A stretch of 64,000 nucleotides of DNA from Coix lacryma-jobi var. lacryma-jobi (taxonomy: Eukaryota; Streptophyta; Magnoliopsida; Poales; Poaceae): positions 113,478,660-113,542,659 of the forward strand of contig CM019824.1 of the NCBI GenBank assembly GCA_009763385.1. The letters run 5' to 3'. Within the stretch, counting starts at the first letter, position 1; the number at the start of each line of letters is the position of its first letter. The notes beneath the pieces are model-generated. The model was not told the origin of the DNA, searched no databases, and saw only the letters and a list, made by a program, of their open reading frames with translations. Shown here one piece after another: positions 11,063 to 22,280 of this stretch. Position numbers and translations under genes: made by a program.

Positions 11063-13047
11063 ATGGCTCAAATCAACAACACCAAAAGGCCACCCCAATT
11101 GGATGGCACCAATTATGGCTATTGGAAGGCAAAGATGACCACTCACATAAAGTCAATCAATAGAAAGATATGGCAAGTTGTAGATGTCAAGATTGAGATT
11201 GCAAACCCAGAGAGACTCACCACCGCCGAAGAAGAAAAGATGCAAAACAATGACATTGCTCTTAGTGCTATTCATGATGCCGTTGATGAGAGGGTATTTG
11301 AGCAAATTAAGAATTTAGAGATGGCCTATGATGCTTGGAAGAAATTGGAAGAATCATTTGAGGGCAGCCAAGCGGTGAAAGGAGCAAAGGCATACATTCT
11401 CAAAGAAAAGTTTGCTAGCTTCAAGATGAATGAAGATGAGAGTGTACCAGAGATGTTCCATAGGATTCAAGTGCTTGTCAATGATCTCAAAGCACTTGGA
11501 GAAGAGGTTAAGGACAAAGACTTCTCTCACAAATTCTTGAGATGTCTTCCCAAGAGATTTGGTATGTTGGTCACATTGCTTGTAAGGAGCGGTTTCGACA
11601 CTATGACACCAAACCAAGTACTTGTAGATGTGATGACCGACGACACCTATAGAGATGAAAATGAACAAGAGGTAAAGAAGGATGAGAAGAAGAAGAGTGT
11701 GGCATTCAAGGCCACATCATCATACAAGACCAAGAGAAAGGGCAAAGAAAAGAAGGAAGAATCAAGTGAAGATGATTGTTCCATTGCTTGTGATGATGAA
11801 GATGAAGAGATGGCTTTATTTGTCAAGAGATTTGGCAAATTCATGAAGAAGAAGGGCTACCAGGCAAGGAGGAAGAAGACCTCATACAAGAACAAGGATG
11901 AACCAAGGAGGTGCTTCAAGTGCGGTAGCAAGGACCATCTTGTTGCTCAATGTCCATATAATAGTGAAAATGATGATGACAACAAGAAGGGCAAGAAGAA
12001 GGAAAAGAAGGAGAAGAAAGAGTTCATCAAGAAGAAGAAGGGGCAATCATATATGGTCACTTGGGATAGTGATGCTTCCACAAGAAGAAGGCACTTGCAA
12101 GCATTGCTATCAACAACAAGCCTTCTATCTTCGACACTCCATCATGCTTCATGGCTAAGGCCACAAAGGTACAATTCGATGATGATGAGAGTGATGATGA
12201 TGATGATGAACCCACTAAAGATGAATTAATTGAAATGCTTGATGATGCTAGAGAACATTTTGATAAAAAGAGAAAGGAGTGCAAAGAATTGCAAAAGAGA
12301 TTAAAAGCTCTTGAGCAATCCTTTGAGGAGCTCAATGCTACTCATGAGAGGCTAGTGGAAGCCCATGAGGAGCTTGGCAATGCTCACACTAAGCTTAAGA
12401 AAGCTCACTCCTCACTTATTGATCAAGCTAAAATTGAGAATGTGGTTGAAACATGTGACATAGGCATAGCTTGTGATATAATTGATGAATCATTCTATAA
12501 GCCTATTGTTATTGCTCCTACTAACCCTTCATGTAGTTCATCATCTACCACTACTTCTTCATCTATGGATGATGGCTTCACTTGTGATGCCTCACTCATG
12601 GTTGAGAATGAGACATTGAAGAGGGAGGTAAATGAGCTCATTCGTGCCTTAGGTAAAGCCTATGGTGGTGAGGCACGCTTGCTTAAGTGCTTGGGTAGCC
12701 AACGTTTTTCTCTCAACAAAGAAGGATTGGGCTATAGCCCCAAGAATGGCAAGGTGACTTTTGCTACTCACAAAACTAGTTTTGTGAAGAGCAATGGTCG
12801 ATTTTGCACTAGATGCATGCAAAGTGGGCATGTAGAGCAATATTGCAAGCACACAAGCAAGAATGCTAATGTATCCTCTATCCAATTTGATTCTAGTTAT
12901 ATGCTTACCAAGGGTGTTAATGGTGTGAGAGCTAAATTCATTGGTGCACCAATTGTGGGCTCAAAGAAGAAAGCCATTTGGGTACCAAAGAGTTTGGTCA
13001 CTAACCTTGGAGGACCCAAAAAGGTTTGGGTACCTAAAAAGAATTGA
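11063..13047 (+). pseudogene. Copia-A gag (SIRE/Opie type), frameshifted
   Basis: The ATG at 11063 lies 43 bases after the PBS. The N-terminal UBN2-type gag domain (LDGTNYGYWKAKM, then AYDAWKKLEESF and LVNDLKALGEE) is intact to about residue 210. A Lys/Glu-rich stretch and a CCHC zinc knuckle (CFKCGSKDHLVAQC) follow. A frameshift near 12075, just after TWDSDAS, moves the frame into a second ORF (12151-13044). That ORF holds a long coiled coil (heptads around residues 20-95) and a second knuckle, CTRCMQSGHVEQYC. The long gag with C-terminal coiled coil is typical of SIRE/Maximus elements. A stop at 13045-13047 separates it from protease. Confidence 0.88.
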
Positions 13048-13090
13048 TTTGTTCTTGTAGGTCAATTATAAAGCCAGAGGGAGGCATTGG

Positions 13091-14267
13091 GTGCTTAATA
13101 GTGGGTGCACTCAACATATGACCGGGGATTCAAGAATGTTCAATTCAATCAATTCAAGTGGTAATAATGGTTTTGATTCTATCACATTTGGTGACAATGG
13201 CAAAGGCAAGGTTCAAGGGCTTGGTAAGATTGCAATATCCAATGACATGAGCATTTCCAATGTGTTGCTAGTTGAGAGCTTGAACTTCAATCTGTTGTCA
13301 GTTGCTCAATTGTGTGATCTTGGTTTCAAATGCATATTGGGAGTTGATGATGTAGAGATCATAAGTGTAGATGGCTCTAATTTGATATTCAAAGGATTTA
13401 GATATGAGAATCTATACTTGGTTGATTTCAATGCTAGTGAAACCCAATTGTCAACATGCTTGTTCTCTAAATCTAGTATGGGTTGGTTATGGCATAGAAG
13501 GCTTGGTCATGTTGGAATGAAACAATTGAACAAGTTAGTGAAACATGATCTACTTAGAGGCTTGAAAGATGTCATTTTGAGAAGGATAAACTTTGTAGCT
13601 CTTGTCAAGCCAGCAAACAAGTTGGTAACACCCATCCTAAGAAAAGCATGATGAGTACTAGCAAAGCATTTGAATTGTTGCACATGGATTTATTTGGACC
13701 AACAACATACATTAGCATCGGTGGAAATAAATATGGCTTTGTGATAGTGGATGATTGCACTAGATACACATGGGTCTTCTTTCTTAGTGACAAGAGTGAA
13801 ACATTTGATATCTTCAAAACTTTTGTCAAGAGATGCGAAAATGAGTTTGAAACAACAATCAAGAGAGTTAGAAGTGATAATGGGAGTGAATTTAAGAATA
13901 CAAGAGTTGATGAGTTGTGTTATGACTTTGGCATTAGACATCAATTCTCACCCAAGTACACTCCTCAATCAAATGGGATTGTTGAAAGGAAGAATAGAAC
14001 TTTGATTGATATGGCAAGGTCTATGCTTAGTGAATACAATGTTAGTCATTCTTTTTGGGCCGAAGCTATCAATACGGCTTGCTATTGTAGCAACCGTCTT
14101 TATTGTCATGGTATGTTAGAGAAGACACCATATGAACTATTGAATGGAAGAAAGCCCAATATTGCATAATTTAGAGTATTTGGTTGCAAATGCTATATAT
14201 TGAAGAAAGGTGCAAGATTGAGAAAATTTGAGAAGAAATGTGATGAAGGATTCTTACTTGGATATTC
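13091..14267 (+). pseudogene. Copia-A protease to integrase, truncated by insertion
   Basis: The segment begins at the retropepsin loop, which reads WVLNSGCTQHMTG. The catalytic Asp of the usual VDSG/LDSG motif is replaced by Asn. The GAG_pre-integrase HHCC region follows (LWHRRLGHVGMKQLN; its last Cys pair is damaged by a frameshift near 13590). The rve integrase core comes next, with HMDLFGP, VRSDNGSEF and NGIVERKNRTL supplying the D-D-E residues. A stop at 14167 interrupts the frame, which continues (FRVFGCKCYIL) to LLGYS. There the sequence changes abruptly to the copia-B LTR. Reverse transcriptase, RNase H and the 3' LTR must lie beyond 64000. Confidence 0.88.
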
Positions 14268-14534
14268 AGAAGGACCGAAAGTGCTACAAGAAAGCGACCA
14301 GAGGGGGGTGAATGGCAGCTTGAAATTTCTTTTCAGAAACTTGTCGCCACTGTCCCGAGAATCAACCCCAAGAGCAAACCTAGAGCTTGCGAATGTCCAC
14401 GACCCTAGATGTAGGGTGGATGCTTCCAAGAAGCACAGCGGGACACAACACCACCCTAGAATCCCAACGCAAAAGCCAGAAACCAAAACCGACAATGGAT
14501 GAACGAATCACGGATGAAAACGTGCGAAATTGCA

Positions 14535-14830
14535 TTGACCGGACTCACTGGAGCGTCCGGTCAACAGACACCGGACGCGTCCGGTCGGTCGAGAACGGAT
14601 TTTGGACCTCTTTGTTTGTGACCGGACTCACTGTCACTGAGCGTCCGATCAAAGGCTCGAGCATCTGGTCAACAGAGAAACACCCGATGAACAGTGGAAG
14701 TGTTGCGTCCGGTCAATAACCAAGAGAGAGTCCGGTCAAATTGTAGAGAAGAACAGAAAACTCGTTCATCGACCGGACTCAAGGCCGAGCGTCCGGTCAA
14801 CCCGAAGCATGCGTCCGGTCACCCCGAAAC
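14535..14830. repeat. Palindromic GACCGGAC/GTCCGGTC array in the copia-B LTR
   Basis: About ten short units are built on GACCGGACTCA...GAGCGTCCGGTCA and ACCGGACGCGTCCGGT. They occupy the same LTR position as the GCGGACTGTCCGC array of copia-C but have a different core sequence. Each unit is a palindrome or half of one. Confidence 0.75.
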
Positions 14831-15599
14831 TGGGCTGTTCGTCCACCGATTCGACTTGATCTCACCCAAAACAAATCCTCTACGGATCAAACTTGGTGAG
14901 TGAAGTCACAAGGATGATAGTGAGCTACTCCTATGAGATCATGGCTCGAACCTATCTCCAAATCGATAAAACGAAGAGATTCAGGGCAAAGAAGACAAAA
15001 ATTGATTCGAAATGAAAATCGACCAATCTAGTAGCTCCTGAGGTTAGAGGTGAATTCCTTCAGTGGAAAGATGTGCCTCACGATCTAGAACAACTCAGTT
15101 CAAACGGAATCGCAAAAGACGTAACGATGAGGGAGATCGATCACAGAAAAAACATGGAGAAAAGTAACTCGTGAAGAACAACACCAAAACATGAATCACA
15201 ACCACGAATTTGCAACTGTGTGGCTACCACACGCTACAATAGTGAGATTACCAGCTCACTTCCTCAAAATCTCATGAACACAGAGGTATGGTTCTCTGTG
15301 GATCTCAGTAGCTACAACAGGGATTGGGAGAGCAGGAAAACCCTAAGTGGAGAATAGCAAATGACTGAGATAGTTTGGGAGGTGGGTGTCTCCCCCTACT
15401 TATCCTAATTCTAATTCCCACTCTACCCCAACTTAATTAAAGAGCGAACTAGCTAAACCCTAAGGTTATTCTGGACCAACTCGAAGTAGATGCTGATCCG
15501 ATGGCCACGCCCGCACAACTGGTAGAGTTGCCTCGACGAAACCTCACCGATTGCCGCGACGTGCCGCCACCGCTCTGCTCGTCCTTTTCACGGACCTCG

Positions 15600-15838
15600 C
15601 CCCCGGTTTTGTGGCCAAAACCGGGAAACCTGTCTTCAAGACCAATCCCTGGTTTTGAGGCCCAAACTGGGAAACCCGCCGTCCATCGCCTGAGTTTTGT
15701 GGCCCAAACTCAGAAACCCGCCAGCGCCCAGGTTTTGAGGCCCAAACCTAGAAGTCGTCCTCAGCCCGAGTTTTGTGGCCCAAACTCGGCAAACCCGCAG
15801 CACCCAGGTTGTTTTTCTGTGGCTCAACCACCAAACCG
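15600..15838. repeat. Hairpin array in the copia-B LTR
   Basis: Six tandem units each consist of two complementary 6-8-base arms around a shared loop TG(T/A)GGCCC. Examples are CCGAGTTT...AAACTCGG and CTGAGTTT...AAACTCAG. A longer seventh-type hairpin closes the array (GGTTG...CAACC). The spacing is about 40 bases. The copia-C array at 20088-20358 is homologous. Confidence 0.8.
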
Positions 15839-15886
15839 ACGCTGTAGAGGGGATGCACCGCCCGTGCACCCCGTCCACCGACACGT

Positions 15887-16740
15887 TGTTGATGGTCCTT
15901 AAACACTTGTTTTACCATCAACATTTTACCCAAAAATTCACCAAAAAGGCATGAAAAGTAGTCAAATAGGTTTCAAACCAACCAAATTCCACATGTCCAT
16001 AGATTTTTATTTGAATGCAGGATTTGGACCAAATTTGGAGAATGGACCCACCAGGGGCCGAGACCACTCACCATGGCCAATTTGGGCCCTAGTGGGGTGG
16101 CTCCCGCCACCCCTAGGTGGCGCCCAAACTTCTCCCCTGCCACGTCACTGATCCGTGTGACCACCCCAGGGCCAAATCTTAGCCCTCGGTCACTAGGTCG
16201 GTGGCATCGGAGGGCTCAGGAGGGAGTGGCATGGATCATGCATGCCGCCATGCAAAGAAGCACATGTTGAATTAAAGAAGCACATGCTTAATTCTTCTCC
16301 ACCATTGATCTGAAGGAGGTTATGATCCAAGGGCTCTCATCCATCATCACGTGGATCGATGATGTGGCGGTGGAGTAGTCCCTACTCCACCTCTCTACTA
16401 TAAATACCCCCTGGAGGCGTCAGTTCACTGGAAGCAAGGAAAGCAAGGAGAAGCAAATAGGAAAGCAAGGCTAAAGCTAGAGAGCTAATAGCTTAGGATG
16501 TAGCCAAGCTTAGGCAAGTAGATAGCTAGTAGAGCAAGGCATCCTTGCCTCATTGCCCTCGCGGAAGCACTGCTCAAGGCTTAGCTCAAGAGTATAAGCG
16601 TGCGAGTAATCGGTCCTGGAGTTGGGAAGAGTCTTCCTTCATATCCGGTTCAGGTTTTGCTCTTGTAACTCAAGCACTTTACTATATTCTAGTTCATCAT
16701 TTCAAGTATTACTTTATTCTACTTACCAGTATTGAGTAGT
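15887..16740 (+). mobile_element. Athila-like solo LTR, left part
   Basis: The LTR begins TGTTGATGGTCCTTAAACAC, related to the start of the LTR at 2830. It is flanked by CACGT at 15882-15886, and the same five bases follow its other end at 57295-57299. Removing the insertions inside it joins this piece to 56250-57294 as one LTR of about 1.9 kb with no internal region, so it is a solo LTR. A TATA box is at 16399. Confidence 0.85.
16399..16406 (+). promoter_or_regulatory. TATA box of the Athila-like solo LTR
   Basis: TATAAATA followed by CCCCTGGAGG lies 512 bp into the LTR. It is the clear core-promoter candidate of this LTR. Confidence 0.65.
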
Positions 16741-18178
16741 TGTTAACACTGGATTTTGGTCAACATTGAGAAGATGACAGGAGGACCCAACGAGCAGTGA
16801 GAAGAGCATTCGGCAGACGGCCAAGCGGTTGGTTAATTTTTGGAGTTTCGGCAACTACCTATGCGGTCGGCTATTTTACAGGGGTGTGACTCCATTTGGG
16901 AAATAGATATGGCAAGAGAAGCCGATCACGAGGATAATCGACCATGGTCGTGACAGATTAAACGAGTATTCGAGAATCAGAGGGGTCTGATCTCATTGGC
17001 CAGGAGTTGAATTTGGTGGCGTTGTGATGTGGCAAGCAAGCAAAGAAGGCAATTGAAATATAAATATATATAAAGCATGCATGTCTCAACGTCCAGTTCT
17101 ATATTTAGCATGAATGGCTTCACGGTGAAGGAAAGGCTAGAAGACCGCATTCGGCAGGTATCCATGCGGTCGGCTAGTTTCCAAGGATTCGGCAACTGCT
17201 CATGCGATCGGCTATTCTAGGAAAAAGGGAGTTTTCGTTGAAACGACAGAAGTAAGAGCCGATTGGGCAACAAAATTGCGACAATTAAGGCAATGATGAT
17301 TCTGAAGGGAGTTGAAGGCCAAAAATGTAGTTTTTTTTTCCTTTAACGTTTCATAGTCGTGTCCTCTTAGGACTTGTATCGTGTCCATGGTATAAATATA
17401 AACCCTTGGCTATTGTAAAAAGTGTTCACAACCATACCAATACAAACCGGCCCCGTGCCATCTTCGAGTCCTTAGTTGTGTCGTCGAGTTCTTCGAGAGG
17501 AATCATCGATCTGTCGACCTCCGTAAGTCCCGACAACCTTGTTATCATGTCTAGTATCATGCGGTGGATTTAGATATGATGCAAGTAGTCTTGTTTGTTT
17601 TCAATGGTCGTGCGGCGGACCTTTGTTATCGGCTCTATTAGATTTGGCAAGATCTGATATATTCATTAAGTTATCATGTGTTGCATTGTTTATTTAATTT
17701 TGTAACACTCTTTTGCCCAATCTAGATTGATCTTTGTTCGGCCTTGCTTCACAAGTTTGCTTGTGTTTTAATAATCGCAAGATCATGACGGCCAAATTAA
17801 CTTTCAATCTAGATTGTTACATGTTGTGGGTTCATGCATGTCAATTACGGTTAGGCTTTGATAAAACTAGGTATCGTGCGGCAGATGCAGGTTTTAGATT
17901 AGTTTAATCATGCTTGTTTGTATGTTCCTTCTTCATGGACCCCAACTCGGCTAGTTTGCTGAGCTTGGTTAAGCTTACACGAGTAATGAGTCTTTGTAGA
18001 TTTGTTCAGATACATGCATGCTTTTAGCTCCTTATCATTTGATTGTATCATGCGGTGGATTAATCTAATTATAAGGAGTGGTATAGACTTAGTTTATGCT
18101 TGGCGGGTTTATGAAGACTAGACGTGCGGCAGACTAGTTGGATTAACCTATGCATGTGTTGTTTGAGTAGATTTATAT
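16741..18178 (+). mobile_element. Tat-type solo LTR, left part
   Basis: It begins TGTTAACACTGGATTTTGG and aligns with the reverse complement of the LTRs at 27699-29235 and 35692-37261. It is flanked by GTAGT (16736-16740), which recurs after the LTR end at 56245-56249. It is interrupted at 18178 by a SIRE-type LTR and resumes at 55886. The joined LTR is about 1.8 kb with no internal region. A TATA box lies at 17391, and several GTATCATGCGGTGGATT motifs lie downstream (17564, 17869, 18048 and others). Confidence 0.9.
17391..17400 (+). promoter_or_regulatory. TATA box of the Tat-type solo LTR
   Basis: TATAAATATA directly after GTCCATGG corresponds to the TATA elements of the other Tat LTRs in the window (minus strand about 28927-28938 and 36955-36965). 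Confidence 0.65.
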
Positions 18179-18516
18179 TGCGGATACATGGGTGTATGCC
18201 GAGTCTCTGAGTGATGAGTGATTGTCAACTGGGATGATGTGCATGTTCTTTGGCTTGTGTTGTGCAGGTGTCGAGCACGGATGCAGTGATCAAAGGCAAG
18301 GTGAAGGTCAAGTAGAGACGTGCCGTGCCGACGGACCGGGAGCGGTGAAGGGCGGACGTGAGGCTTGGACTGAGGGACCAGTGGCCTGAGGATCAGCTGT
18401 GGTGGCTAACAGCCTGGGACAGCGACGAGCGAAGACTTGCAGGACATGGTGTTGCTCGGGTCGAGTACCTGGGGACACGTGTCGGTGGACGGGGTGCACG
18501 GGCGGTGCATCCCCTC
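18179..18516 (+). mobile_element. SIRE-type solo LTR, left part
   Basis: It begins TGCGGATACATGG, the sense start of the SIRE-type LTRs here (the reverse complement of 20365-20702). TATAT at 18174-18178 recurs at 55881-55885 after the LTR end CCTTCA. The LTR is in + orientation, opposite to copia-B and copia-C. It breaks off at 18516, where copia-C begins. About 0.4 kb that should follow is missing on the other side of copia-C. Confidence 0.88.
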
Positions 18517-18935
18517 TGAAGGACCGAGAATGCAATAGCAAGGCGACCAGAGGGGGGGGGGGGTGAATGGGAGCACAAAAATTTCTCTCGAAACTTTGGC
18601 CTTTTGTCCCCAAAATCAACCCCCGAAAGCTTCGATCGAAACCGTGATGCCCACGACCCTTGGAAGAGGGTGGATGATCCCTAGGATCACAGCGAGGCAC
18701 CACAAAGCGATAGCAACCCAAACGCCAAAAGCTCCGGAGCAAGTTCAACCCTCAAAAATCAAGTCCCGAACGTAGATAGACGGTTACGTTGAGAAACTCT
18801 CAAATACCTATGCTAACTAGTAGCAAAGATACCTAGAGAGGTTCCTCGATCAACTCTAGGGCCAAACGAGAAGTCCGGAAACGGAGCGGAGAAGCCGGGA
18901 GAGCAAACGCACCAAACAGGAACACAAAGCCAACT

Positions 18936-19300
18936 CACGGACTGTCTGGACCTGGGATCCCGGACTGTCCGCCCCTACTGCGGACTGTCCGCTAGGGATG
19001 GCGGACTGTCCGCCGGTCAAAAGTGCAAACACGCACTGGTTCTGAAAGTCCCCTAGACAGTCCCAGACTCTCCGCGGTTTATACCGGCGGACTGTCCGCT
19101 GGTCAACCGAGACCCAAACAGCAAGGACTCGCGGCCACTGGTCTGGCCAAGTCCCCGACGCGCGGACTATCCGCGGGAGGAACGATGGACTGTACACGGT
19201 TCAAAAAACAGTTGCCCAACAGCGCGGAGTCAGGTCACTGGTCTGACCAACCCCGACGCGCGGACTGTCCGCGGTACCACCGGCGGACTATCCGCGGATG
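18936..19300. repeat. Palindromic GCGGACTGTCCGC array in the copia-C 3' LTR
   Basis: About ten exact or near copies of the palindrome GCGGACTGTCCGC occur with spacings of about 20-50 bases (variants GGACTATCC and GGACTGTCT). The same array appears in the copia-C 5' LTR (38148-38535) and the solo LTR (55198-55480). Confidence 0.85.
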
Positions 19301-20087
19301 AACAGAGAGGGCGATTTCGGTCGCCCCTCTCACGAATCCTCCCAAATCCAAATCAAAACTCAATCCCACATTCCCAAACTTGGAGAAGATGATCACGAGA
19401 TAGTTAGGAGACTATCCCCAAGAAATCATCTGCTGAAAACAACTCAAACACCGGGAAATCGAAAGGGGAGGAGTATGAACGAAAAAGCACCACGAAAACG
19501 AAATCAACCCGATCTACTTGTTCGTGAGGAGTTAGATGAATTCCTTCGGTGGAAATGATCTCCCCACTATAAAGAACAAGTTGATTCAAATGGATTTCGC
19601 AAGGACATAGTAGAGAGGGAGATCGAGTGACGGGAAAATCGCAGAGAAACAAAGAACGCGAAGAACACGAACAAAACGCGAATCAAGTCATCGATCTGCA
19701 ACCGTGTGGCTCCCACACGCTACAACAGTGAGGTTACAGCCTCACTTCCTCAAAATCTCCAGTACACAGAGGTATGGTTCTCTGCGGATCTCAGTAGCTA
19801 CAGCAGGGGATTGGGAGAGCAGGAAACCCTAGAAGCAAAGAGCAAATGACTGAGATAGAATGGGAGGAGGGTGTCTCCCTCTACTTATCCTAATTCTAAT
19901 TCCTACTCTACCCCTCTCTAATTACAGAGCGAACCAACTAAACCCTAGTGTTATTTTGGACCAACTCATGGTAGGTGGTGATCCGACGGCCACGCCCGCA
20001 CAACTGGTAGCGTTGCTTCGACGCAACCTCACCGATCGCCGCCATGTGCCGCCACCGCTCTGCTTGCCCTTTTCCCGGACGTCGCAC

Positions 20088-20358
20088 CCCCGGTTTTGTG
20101 GCCCAAACCGGGAAACTAGCCTTCACGACCAACCCCAAGTTTTGAGGCCCAAACCGGGAAACCAGCCGTCCATCGCCTGAGTTTTGTGGCCCAAACTCAG
20201 CAAACCCGCAGCACCTAGGTTTTGAGGCCCAAACCTGGAAACCGTCCTCAGCCCGAGTTTTGTGGCCCAAACTCGGAAACCATCAGCACCCAGGTTTTGA
20301 GGCCGAAACCTGAAAACCGTCCACTCGGTGGTTTTTCTGTGGCTCAACCACCAAACCG
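20088..20358. repeat. Seven-hairpin array with shared loop in the copia-C 3' LTR
   Basis: Units lie at about 20088-20112, 20133-20158, 20176-20200, 20214-20238, 20252-20276, 20290-20312 and 20326-20358. The first six have the loop TG(T/A)GGCC(C/G) between paired arms. The arms differ between units but stay complementary (CCCGGTTT/AAACCGGG, CTGAGTTT/AAACTCAG, CCGAGTTT/AAACTCGG, CAGGTTT/AAACCTG). The last has a longer stem (GGTGGTT/AACCACC). Confidence 0.85.
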
Positions 20359-20702
20359 AGCCGAAGAGGGGATGCACCGCCTGTGCACCCCGTCCACCGA
20401 CACGTGTCCCTAGGTCCTCGACCCAGGCAACACCATGCCCGCAAGTCTCCCCTCGTCGCTGTCCGAGGCTGTCAGCCACCATAGCTGATCCTCGGGCCAC
20501 CGGTCCCTCAGTCCAAGCCTCACTTCCGCCCTTCGCCACTCTCGGTCCATCGGCACGGCACGTCTCTACTTGACCTTCACCTTGCCTCTGATCACTGTAT
20601 CCGTGCTCGACACCTGCACAACACAAGCCAAAGAACATGCGCATTATCCTAGTTGACAATCACTCATCACTCAAAGACTCGGCATACGCCCATGTATCCG
20701 CA

Positions 20703-20713
20703 ATCTCCCCCTT
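20703..20713 (-). other. Polypurine tract of copia-C
   Basis: On the minus strand AAGGGGGAGAT is followed directly by the LTR start TGCGGATAC. This is the usual SIRE-type PPT. Confidence 0.85.
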
Positions 20714-22280
20714 GATGAGTGCATTGTCAACTACCAACACAAATCATAATGAAAACAGAAGAAGGAAGGAAGAAAGAGAGAGAACTCGACCAAATGACCC
20801 AAAAGCATGTCAAAGCCGAAGAAGGTCAAGTGGAAAGAGCAACACAACTTGGTTCCCAAAGACATGGGCAACGGCTCGACGCAACCAAGCAAAGCAAAGC
20901 TAGCCCTCAAGAAGAGGTAGAACAGGCTCAACACAACTAGCGAGAAAACTTGATACCAATTTAAAGATCAACTAAAATTCAAGCAAAATAGTGCTAGCCC
21001 TCAAGAAGAGGCAAAACGGCTCAACACCGCTAGCAAAGCAGCTCGATACCAACTGTTACCAACTCAAAACCAAAAGAGTTCGATACCAATTGAAGAGCTA
21101 AAAATGTTTGCTAGTTCCTCAAGAAAGAGGCAAAGGCTCAACACAACTAGCAAACTCCCCTTCAACTAGTGCACAGAACCCAGGGAACACATGATTTGTC
21201 AATATTTTTCTCCCCCTTAGTTGAAGATGCACCATCAAGCAAATGTGCACACACACTCAAATGTCTCCCCCTTGACAGAATATCTCCCTCCAAAAATGCA
21301 TATGAGTAAAAATGCAAGTTAGTAGCTTCAGAAATATAATCAAGAGAGTGCAAGGATGCTCTACACAGTTCTGATCTGATGTCTCAACAACATCCATAAG
21401 AAGCTAGCAAAGGCTCAAACTGATCACCCGATACGAAATATGAATATGAGAGCAAAAGAGCAGTTTCCAGCCAACAAGGGTTCACCATCAAAATAGCACA
21501 AAACATATATAGACAGGATATCCGACAAGTGCTAAACATGTATACAAGGTGAACTACCCCTAGCACAGTTCGATCATCATGCTATAGAATGAAACATAGA
21601 CTTGTGTTTGCAAAATTTTATCGGAGTTGCAGCGGTTAATTTACACAAGTTCAAATTTCAACATATGATTGCGAGAGGTTAAAAGCTTGTCATTGCCTAA
21701 CTTTTCAACTGTGCGAAGCCTATGCAGAAGCAATCAGAAGCTTAAAGCAATAGTTTCGGTCATACACTACACAGCTCAAGTTTAACTCAAAGTGCAATGA
21801 GAAACAGTCTCGAAACTGTGACGTGCTGACAAGCAATCCCATCTCGATCTTTTCCAATTCACTTAACTTGGTTCAGATTTTTAGAACAGAATATGAACAT
21901 ACCAAGCAAGCGAAAGACTCAACACTAGAGACATAGCAACCTAGCATATATGAAAAGCACAAGTGACTTCAACACATTCTACACATGCTACTTGCATATC
22001 TCAATGGTGAACATTTTCAAGTTTTATGTTCATTAATCAGATTCACCATTCATAAAATAGATCTGCTCACAACATGCATCAGTGATCAGAAAGAGCATGA
22101 GCTACAACATCATCATAAAGCATCGGAGCAAATACTATACAGAGCATAGTTACATTCTTTAGATTATATACATGAAGCTCTGAATGGAAAAATGCAAGAT
22201 GAAATGCAAAGATGCATGAAGAACCCAAAAGAAAAACACAAAGTCAGTTTATAAGACAAGAGCCAAAATGTTTCCCCCAT
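20714..22280 (-). repeat. Copia-C 3' UTR with tandem repeats
   Basis: No gene is seen. A phrase built on CTAGCCCTCAAGAAGAGG, then GGCTCAACAC and ACTAGC, recurs at about 20900-20940, 20994-21030 and 21110-21150, with GATACCAATTG-type linkers. The rest is AT-rich spacer. The same repeats lie in copia-B (57791-58040), so they are an inherited feature of the family. Confidence 0.75.

Larger units (their letters stand above)
14268..15886 (-). mobile_element. Copia-B 3' LTR, left part
   Basis: The sequence aligns along its length with the copia-C LTR at 18517-20390 (the GGACCG start, the G-run, GGTGAATGG, the palindrome array, then the hairpin array). The element is minus oriented, so this is the 3' portion of its 3' LTR. 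The terminal CA is damaged (AGAAGGACC here against TGAAGGACC). It is interrupted at 15886 by an Athila-like solo LTR and resumes at 57300. Confidence 0.85.
18517..20702 (-). mobile_element. Copia-C 3' LTR, 2.2 kb
   Basis: In + coordinates it runs from TGAAGGACCG to GTATCCGCA. In sense orientation it is TGCGGATAC...GGTCCTTCA, preceded by the PPT at 20703-20713. A 12-base G-run lies near 18550. The LTR holds the palindrome array (18936-19300) and the hairpin array (20088-20358). Confidence 0.92.

Noticed and set aside
14387..14903. ORFs of about 70-110 codons across the copia-B palindrome array
   Set aside because: They are translations of the repeated palindromes in an LTR and have no codon or domain support.
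15501..15902. Pro-rich 133-codon ORF in the copia-B LTR
   Set aside because: It reads through the hairpin array. The repeats give the Pro/Lys/Pro pattern. It is not preserved in the copia-C LTR.
20900..21150. CRISPR-like array in the 3' UTR repeats
   Set aside because: Repeat units are imperfect, spacers are repeats themselves, and the setting is a plant retrotransposon.
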